Notes under the pieces: model-generated
What the model saw: only the letters and a program-made list of their open reading frames with translations
What the model was told of the DNA's origin: nothing
The model's database searches: none
Part shown: one piece after another, positions 6,121 through 10,001 of the stretch
How positions within the stretch are numbered: the stretch's first letter is position 1
Layout of the letters: each line of letters starts with the position of its first letter
Assembly: GCA_017989775.1 (NCBI GenBank)
Contig: JAGNPF010000026.1
Location: forward strand, 1-10,001
Direction: 5' to 3'
DNA: 10,001 nucleotides
Source: Flavobacterium sp.
Lineage (GTDB): Bacteria; Bacteroidota; Bacteroidia; Flavobacteriales; Flavobacteriaceae
Position numbers and translations under genes: made by a program

Positions 6121-7671
6121 CTACCAAGCAATCGGACGGTAATCTTTCAAGAATTTTCCGCACCAATGTTTGCCTGTATTGATTCCGTCAAACAGCGGAT
6201 CCATTACTCGAGCCGCTCCATCCACAATATCCAATGGTGGTTGAAAATCTTGTTCTTCCTGTTTTCTTTTGGCTAATTCGGCAGGATCTTCGTCGGTTAC
6301 CCAACCCGTATCAACTGCATTCATAAAAATTCCGTCTTTGGCCAAAGTTCCTGCGGCAGTGTGCGTGAGCATATTCAGGGCGGCTTTTGCCATATTGGTA
6401 TGTGGATGGCGATCTTCCTTGAAATCACGGTAAAACTTCCCTTCCATTGCCGAAACATTGATGATGTGTTTTTTGCCCGTATTGTCTTTCTTCATCACTT
6501 CCGAAAGGCGGTTACACAAAACAAAAGGCGCTACCGAATTCACTAATTGCACTTCAATCATTTCAGTAGTTTCTATCTGACCTAATTTCAATCGCCAGCT
6601 GTTTACTTTTCTCAAATCGACTTGTTGTAAATCGGCATCGAGTTCTCCTTCCGGGAAAACTTCTTGTGCCACCAAGGCATTATCAAACGAATATGGAATC
6701 TGCGATAATTTGGCAGAAGCCCTTAAACCAATTCCAGGTTCGGGACCGTGCCAAGTTACGGGCATATTTTGGTTGGAAGAAGCTCCCGAAGTCAATACTT
6801 TCAATTCATCCAAACAATTGGTATGATCCAATAATAATTCTTGTGCCGCTTTTGGCAAAGTGCCAATCGGACGCTCTTCGTTTTCCATCAAATGCGCATA
6901 AAAACCGGCAGGTCGTCTCACGGTTTGCGCCGCATTATTAATCAGAATATCCAATCGACCGTATTTTTGCTCTATGAAATTGCAAAAAATCTCCACACTC
7001 GGAATATGTCGCAAATCCAATCCGTGAATTTTCAGGCGATGTCCCCATTCCATAAAATCATCTTCCTTAGAAAATCTTAAAGCGGAATCCACCGGAAAAC
7101 GAGTCGTGGCAATTACAGTCGCTCCGCCACGCAACAACATCAACGTTATATGATACCCAATTTTCAAACGAGAACCTGTAATGACAGCAATTTGCCCATT
7201 GACATCGGCTGTTTGAAAACGCTTGGCGTAATTGAAATCGCCACAATCGGTACACATCGTATCGTAAAAATGGTGCATTTTGGTAAAGTCCGTTTTGCAT
7301 ACATAGCATTGTCTAGGCGTTTCCAGTTCCAATTGTTCCTTATTGGTAAGGTCATTCAATGCCAATAATTTTGGCGCTACAAAAATACTAGCTTCACGAG
7401 CAGAACGAATTCCGGTTTCCTTGCGGGCGGTTCGGTCTTTCTTTTCCTGTTTGCGTTTGGCTACTGCTTTGGCGTCTTTTTTTCGCTTTGCAAACTCATC
7501 GCGATCGGGACGTGAAAATTGTCCAGCTGCTTTGATTAAAGCCGTTCGTTGTTCTTTTGGAATTTCAAATATTTGGTCCGTATCGGTATTCAATTGTGCC
7601 AAAATCGCAATGCATCTGTCAATTTCTTCGGAACTTATGGTGGTTTTATTTTCTGTTGCTTCAATCATCAT
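6121..7671 (-). CDS. SDR-family oxidoreductase-like protein with zinc ribbon and no catalytic Tyr
   Basis: This encodes 516 residues, about twice a classical short-chain dehydrogenase. Residues 1-60 are unassigned and 58-85 are very basic ([20 protein letters not shown]). A zinc-ribbon-like motif follows, with Cys122, Cys125, Cys140 and Cys143 (CYVC, CTDC). The Rossmann domain starts near 158 with TGSRLKIG (165-172), an altered form of TGxxxGIG, and has NNAAQ at 245-249. About 110 extra residues (roughly 260-370) intervene before VNSVAPF. Asn378, Ser407 in INVSAMEG, and Lys429 in TNMAKAAL can be aligned with catalytic residues, but the YxxxK tyrosine is Thr425. [10 protein letters not shown] loop follows at 453-461. 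NAD(P) binding is likely; the substrate and even catalysis are uncertain. The start could be the ATG at 7671 or the next codon. A TATATTTG box lies 43 bases upstream. The gene is a single unit, divergent from the methyltransferase gene. Confidence 0.85.
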   Translation of the reverse strand: MMIEATENKTTISSEEIDRCIAILAQLNTDTDQIFEIPKEQRTALIKAAGQFSRPDRDEFAKRKKDAKAVAKRKQEKKDRTARKETGIRSAREASIFVAPKLLALNDLTNKEQLELETPRQCYVCKTDFTKMHHFYDTMCTDCGDFNYAKRFQTADVNGQIAVITGSRLKIGYHITLMLLRGGATVIATTRFPVDSALRFSKEDDFMEWGHRLKIHGLDLRHIPSVEIFCNFIEQKYGRLDILINNAAQTVRRPAGFYAHLMENEERPIGTLPKAAQELLLDHTNCLDELKVLTSGASSNQNMPVTWHGPEPGIGLRASAKLSQIPYSFDNALVAQEVFPEGELDADLQQVDLRKVNSWRLKLGQIETTEMIEVQLVNSVAPFVLCNRLSEVMKKDNTGKKHIINVSAMEGKFYRDFKEDRHPHTNMAKAALNMLTHTAAGTLAKDGIFMNAVDTGWVTDEDPAELAKRKQEEQDFQPPLDIVDGAARVMDPLFDGINTGKHWCGKFLKDYRPIAW

Positions 7672-7713
7672 TATAAGAAAAGGGCATTTTCATTAGCAAA
7701 AATACCAAGGCTG

Positions 7714-7721
7714 CAAATATA
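7714..7721 (-). promoter_or_regulatory. -7 box TATATTTG for the SDR-like gene
   Basis: Read on the minus strand, 7721-7714 is TATATTTG, an exact match to the Bacteroidetes consensus TAnnTTTG, 43 bases upstream of the ATG at 7671. No convincing TTTG -33 element is visible at the usual distance. Confidence 0.45.
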
Positions 7722-7770
7722 GTGTTTAAAGTGAATAGTAATTAGTTCTCTAATTATTCAGACTCCATAA

Positions 7771-7818
7771 AATCTGCGTAAAATATAGGCATACAGATTT
7801 TGCAGATTTACGCAGATT
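7771..7818. repeat. 12-bp inverted repeat with CAGATT units in the divergent intergenic region
   Basis: AATCTGCGTAAA (7771-7782) and TTTACGCAGATT (7807-7818) are perfect complements with a 24-base spacer. CAGATT recurs at 7794, 7803 and 7813, about one helical turn apart. The repeat sits between the divergent promoters of the SDR-like and methyltransferase genes. Sequences of the type AATCTGCGTAAATCTGC are, from memory, common in Bacteroidetes intergenic DNA, so a dispersed repeat is as likely as a regulator site. Confidence 0.5.
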
Positions 7819-7849
7819 ATTCGATACAAACTAAATTACTCCTTTTTTG

Positions 7850-7857
7850 TATCTTCG
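7850..7857 (+). promoter_or_regulatory. Candidate -7 box TATCTTCG for the methyltransferase gene
   Basis: TATCTTCG differs from TAnnTTTG at one position and lies 18 bases before the ATG at 7876. No -33 TTTG is seen, so support is limited to position and partial match. Confidence 0.3.
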
Positions 7858-7875
7858 CTTTTTCTAAAAACCTCT

Positions 7876-8655
7876 ATGTTATTCCAAATCAAATCCTATC
7901 TCCAATTCCTTTGGCATTCCAAAAATGAACACGCTGTGCATTCGCCATTCGTATTTAATTTGATTACTAAATGTTTTTATGACAAGAAACCAAAACCGGA
8001 ATATGCTGTTTTAAAACAGTACAGAAATTCCCTTTTGGAAAACAAAAACACGATTGAAGTAACCGATTTTGGTGCGGGTTCCAAAGTGTTTAAATCAAAT
8101 ACCAGAGAAATTAACAAAATTGCCAAAACCGCGGGAATCATTCCAAAACGAGCCGAATTATTGTTCCGAATCACGAATTATTTTCAGCCAACGACGATTT
8201 TAGAAATTGGAACTTCATTAGGACTGGCCACTTCTGCCCTGGCCTTGGGAAATCCAAAAGCAAAAATCACAACGCTTGAAGGTTGCCAGAATACAATGGC
8301 AATAGCAAAAAAACAATTGCAATTATTCAAAATTGACAATGTAAATTGTGTTGAGACCAAATTTTCTGCCTACTTCGCCACTTCCAACTTCCCACTTCTA
8401 ACTTCCGACCTCATTTACTTCGACGGCAATCATTCGAAAGCTGCCACTTTGGAGTATTTTGAACTTTTGTTGCCTAGCATAAACAACGAAACACTATGGA
8501 TTTTCGATGACATTCATTGGTCAGCAGAAATGGACGAAGCCTGGGAAATCATCAAAAAACATCCAAAAGTAACCGTGACCATCGACACTTTTCAATGGGG
8601 ATTGGTTTTCTTCAGAAGAGAGCAACCAAAAGAACATTTTGTGATTAGAACCTAA
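7876..8655 (+). CDS. Class I SAM-dependent methyltransferase
   Basis: The product is a 259-residue cytosolic protein with a Rossmann-like methyltransferase fold, closest to the O-methyltransferase-like group (Methyltransf_24 type). The N-terminal 100 residues are family-specific, beginning MLFQIKSYLQFLWHSKNEHA and including the phrase VHSPFVF. Motif I is ILEIGTSLGLAT at 108-119, binding S-adenosylmethionine, with the acidic ribose contact Glu135 in TTLEG. Post-motif signatures are DLIYFDGNHSK at 178-188 and WIFDDIHWS at 208-216. The methyl acceptor is unknown. The segment between about 165 and 178 is encoded by a heptanucleotide tandem repeat (8380-8407) and may be an expansion in a loop. The carbonic anhydrase gene follows 30 bases downstream on the same strand but has its own promoter-like sequence, so shared transcription is possible but not required. 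Confidence 0.88.
   Translation: MLFQIKSYLQFLWHSKNEHAVHSPFVFNLITKCFYDKKPKPEYAVLKQYRNSLLENKNTIEVTDFGAGSKVFKSNTREINKIAKTAGIIPKRAELLFRITNYFQPTTILEIGTSLGLATSALALGNPKAKITTLEGCQNTMAIAKKQLQLFKIDNVNCVETKFSAYFATSNFPLLTSDLIYFDGNHSKAATLEYFELLLPSINNETLWIFDDIHWSAEMDEAWEIIKKHPKVTVTIDTFQWGLVFFRREQPKEHFVIRT
8380..8407 (+). repeat. Heptanucleotide tandem repeat ACTTCNN inside the methyltransferase gene
   Basis: Four consecutive 7-base units read ACTTCCA, ACTTCCC, ACTTCTA and ACTTCCG. A degenerate ACTTCGCC precedes them and an ACCTCAT follows. They encode TSNFPLLTSD (residues 169-178) just before the conserved LIYFDGNH strand. Because the unit is seven bases, only changes of three units keep the reading frame. 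Confidence 0.75.
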
Positions 8656-8668
8656 ATTGGTACCTTTA
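8638..8668 (+). promoter_or_regulatory. Candidate promoter of the carbonic anhydrase gene
   Basis: TTTG at 8638-8641 and TACCTTTA at 8661-8668 are separated by 19 bases. This fits the Bacteroidetes arrangement of -33 TTTG and -7 TAnnTTTG with one mismatch in the last base. The -33 element lies inside the end of the methyltransferase gene. The -7 box is 17 bases before the ATG at 8686. Confidence 0.4.
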
Positions 8669-8685
8669 AAATTCAAACTTGCACT

Positions 8686-9315
8686 ATGGAAATCAAAAAA
8701 ATATTCGAGAACAACAAAAATTGGATTGTCAAGCAACTCAAAATTGACGAAAATTATTTCAAAAAACTATCAAAAGGACAATCGCCCGAATTTCTGTATA
8801 TTGGTTGTTCGGACAGTCGCGTTTCCGCCGAAGAGCTTATGGGCTTGGAACCCGGTGAGGTTTTTGTGCATCGCAATATTGCCAATATGGTACCCAATAC
8901 CGACCTTAATTCGATGTCGGTCATCAATTATGCCGTGGTCCATTTGAAGGTAAAGCACATTATCGTGTGCGGACATTATGGCTGCGGAGGTGTGCATGCC
9001 GCTATGCAACAATCGGATTTGGGCATCCTGAATCCTTGGTTGAGAAACATTCGCGACGTGTACCGAATTCACCGAAAAGTTCTTGACGCCATCACCAACG
9101 AGGAGGAAAAATATAAAAAGCTCGTCGAATTGAATGTACAGGAGCAATGCATCAATATCATCAAGACCGCCGAAGTTCAGAAAGCCAACAACGAACGGGA
9201 TTTAAAAGTATATGGATGGATTTTTGACATTCACAGCGGCAAACTGATTGACTTGAACATCAATTTTACCGAAATCCTGAAAGACATCACCAAAATTTAC
9301 AAAATATCGAACTAA
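8686..9315 (+). CDS. Beta-class carbonic anhydrase
   Basis: This 209-residue cytosolic zinc enzyme interconverts CO2 and bicarbonate. The zinc ligands are visible as Cys41 in CSDSRV, and His97 and Cys100 in GHYGCGG. The Asp43-Arg45 dyad that gates the zinc site in the family is present. Other family hallmarks are EVFVHRNIAN at 58-67, the VINYAVVHLKVKHIIVCGH stretch leading to the second zinc motif, and the C-terminal VYGWIFDIHSGKL, which fits the usual core strand. Length and lack of a signal peptide match intracellular bacterial enzymes. The ATG at 8686 is the natural start, giving MEIKKIFENNKNW. It probably supplies bicarbonate for carboxylations or removes CO2; the PPi-PEPCK candidate in this window also handles CO2, but there is no operon link. 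Confidence 0.96.
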   Translation: MEIKKIFENNKNWIVKQLKIDENYFKKLSKGQSPEFLYIGCSDSRVSAEELMGLEPGEVFVHRNIANMVPNTDLNSMSVINYAVVHLKVKHIIVCGHYGCGGVHAAMQQSDLGILNPWLRNIRDVYRIHRKVLDAITNEEEKYKKLVELNVQEQCINIIKTAEVQKANNERDLKVYGWIFDIHSGKLIDLNINFTEILKDITKIYKISN

Positions 9316-9468
9316 AGCAATTGCCGGAAACCGCAAAATCTTCAGTTGAGAAAACATTGATTTTTTGATGATGCGATGTAACACTTTGCCAAAATCAAAC
9401 ACTTATGTTTCAAGTTAGATTTCGTACTTTTAAAACCGAAAAACACACCTCAAAATCGTATTCCAAAA

Positions 9469-10001
9469 ATGTCTAAACCATTAATAAAAATAACCAATAT
9501 CAAAAGAGATTTTGTCCTTGGAAATGAAATCGTGTACGTCCTTAAAGGCATCGATTTAGAAATTAAAAAAGGAGAATACGTGGCTCTTATGGGGCCGTCG
9601 GGTTCCGGAAAATCGACCTTGATGAACCTTTTGGGATGCTTGGACACGCCCACTTCCGGCACTTATATTTTGAATGGGAAAGACGTAAGCCAGATGCATG
9701 ATGACGAATTGGCCGATATTCGCAACAAGGAAATTGGCTTTATTTTTCAAACTTTCAACCTTTTGCCAAGAACCACCGCGCTCGACAACGTGGCCTTGCC
9801 GATGATTTATGCGGGATATTCCAAAGCCGAAAGAAAAGAAAGAGCAACCACGGTACTGCATCAAGTCAATCTGGCCGACAGGATGGACCATCAACCCAAC
9901 CAACTTTCGGGTGGACAACGCCAACGTGTTGCCATTGCAAGAGCTTTGGTCAACAAGCCTTCCATCATTCTTGCCGATGAACCCACCGGAAATTTGGACA
10001 G
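9469..10001 (+). CDS. ABC transporter ATP-binding protein, LolD/MacB type (3' end outside window)
   Basis: The ATG at 9469 opens a frame of 177 complete codons still open at the window end. It is a nucleotide-binding subunit of an ABC transporter, beginning [20 protein letters not shown]. Seen in order are the Walker A motif GPSGSGKST (42-50), Gln94 of the Q-loop in [10 protein letters not shown], the signature [15 protein letters not shown] (146-160), Walker B IILADE (166-171) and the start of the D-loop NLD. The phrases [20 protein letters not shown] and NLLP are typical of the MacB/LolD group, which powers mechanotransmission or lipoprotein-release systems and antimicrobial peptide export rather than nutrient uptake. 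The partner permease is expected downstream, outside the window. No strong promoter is seen; TACTTTTA at 9425-9432 is a weak candidate. Confidence 0.93.
   Translation, partial: MSKPLIKITNIKRDFVLGNEIVYVLKGIDLEIKKGEYVALMGPSGSGKSTLMNLLGCLDTPTSGTYILNGKDVSQMHDDELADIRNKEIGFIFQTFNLLPRTTALDNVALPMIYAGYSKAERKERATTVLHQVNLADRMDHQPNQLSGGQRQRVAIARALVNKPSIILADEPTGNLD

Noticed and set aside
1..9315. A carbon-concentrating or CO2-fixation cluster linking the PEPCK-like enzyme and the carbonic anhydrase.
   Set aside because: The two genes lie about 6 kb apart on opposite strands with unrelated genes and terminators between them; only a general metabolic connection can be suggested.
8521..9402. Minus-strand open frames overlapping the methyltransferase and carbonic anhydrase genes.
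   Set aside because: They are antisense to genes with clear motifs and encode no recognisable domains.
1..10001. A defence island, CRISPR array, toxin-antitoxin pair, prophage or secretion operon.
   Set aside because: No repeats with CRISPR-like spacing, no cas, nuclease, recombinase, toxin-antitoxin or phage genes were found; all recognised genes are enzymes, an envelope protein, a lipoprotein chaperone and a transporter subunit in separate units.

Overview
The window looks like a chromosomal stretch from a Flavobacteriaceae bacterium, probably Flavobacterium or a close relative. The evidence is AT-rich intergenic DNA, genes without Shine-Dalgarno sites, several matches to the Bacteroidetes -7 box TAnnTTTG, a lipoprotein ending its signal in FVAC, and a flavobacterial type of short intergenic repeat. 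No tRNA, rRNA, CRISPR array, transposase, phage gene or recognisable defence system was seen.

Layout. Positions 1-2801 (minus) hold the first 933 codons of a very large enzyme, best explained as a PPi-dependent phosphoenolpyruvate carboxykinase; its C-terminus lies outside the window. A 388-base AT-rich divergent region separates it from a small FKBP-type prolyl isomerase lipoprotein (3190-3648, plus), which ends at a strong intrinsic terminator. Next is a BamA/TamA-like outer-membrane beta-barrel gene (3864-5101) that starts at TTG and carries a one-base frameshift removing its last strand. Its 3' flank appears to be a terminator whose loop was invaded by a REP-like element (5102-5278). A 147-residue helical protein of unknown function follows (5474-5917), with its own terminator.

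On the minus strand, 6121-7671 encodes an unusual 516-residue short-chain dehydrogenase-like protein with an N-terminal basic segment, a four-cysteine zinc-ribbon motif, a large insertion and no catalytic tyrosine. Divergent from it are a SAM-dependent methyltransferase (7876-8655) and a beta-carbonic anhydrase (8686-9315). The window ends inside an ABC transporter ATPase of the LolD/MacB type (9469 onward).

Most genes look like single transcription units, each with its own promoter or terminator. The only close same-strand pair is methyltransferase and carbonic anhydrase (30 bases apart), and a promoter-like sequence precedes the second. The PPi-PEPCK candidate and the carbonic anhydrase both handle inorganic carbon, but they lie about 6 kb apart in separate units, so any link is only metabolic inference. 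I did not find a clear multi-gene undescribed system. The items most worth a second look are the SDR-like protein with a lost active-site tyrosine, the PPi-PEPCK assignment, the frameshifted barrel gene with its repeat-invaded terminator, and a heptanucleotide repeat inside the methyltransferase gene.
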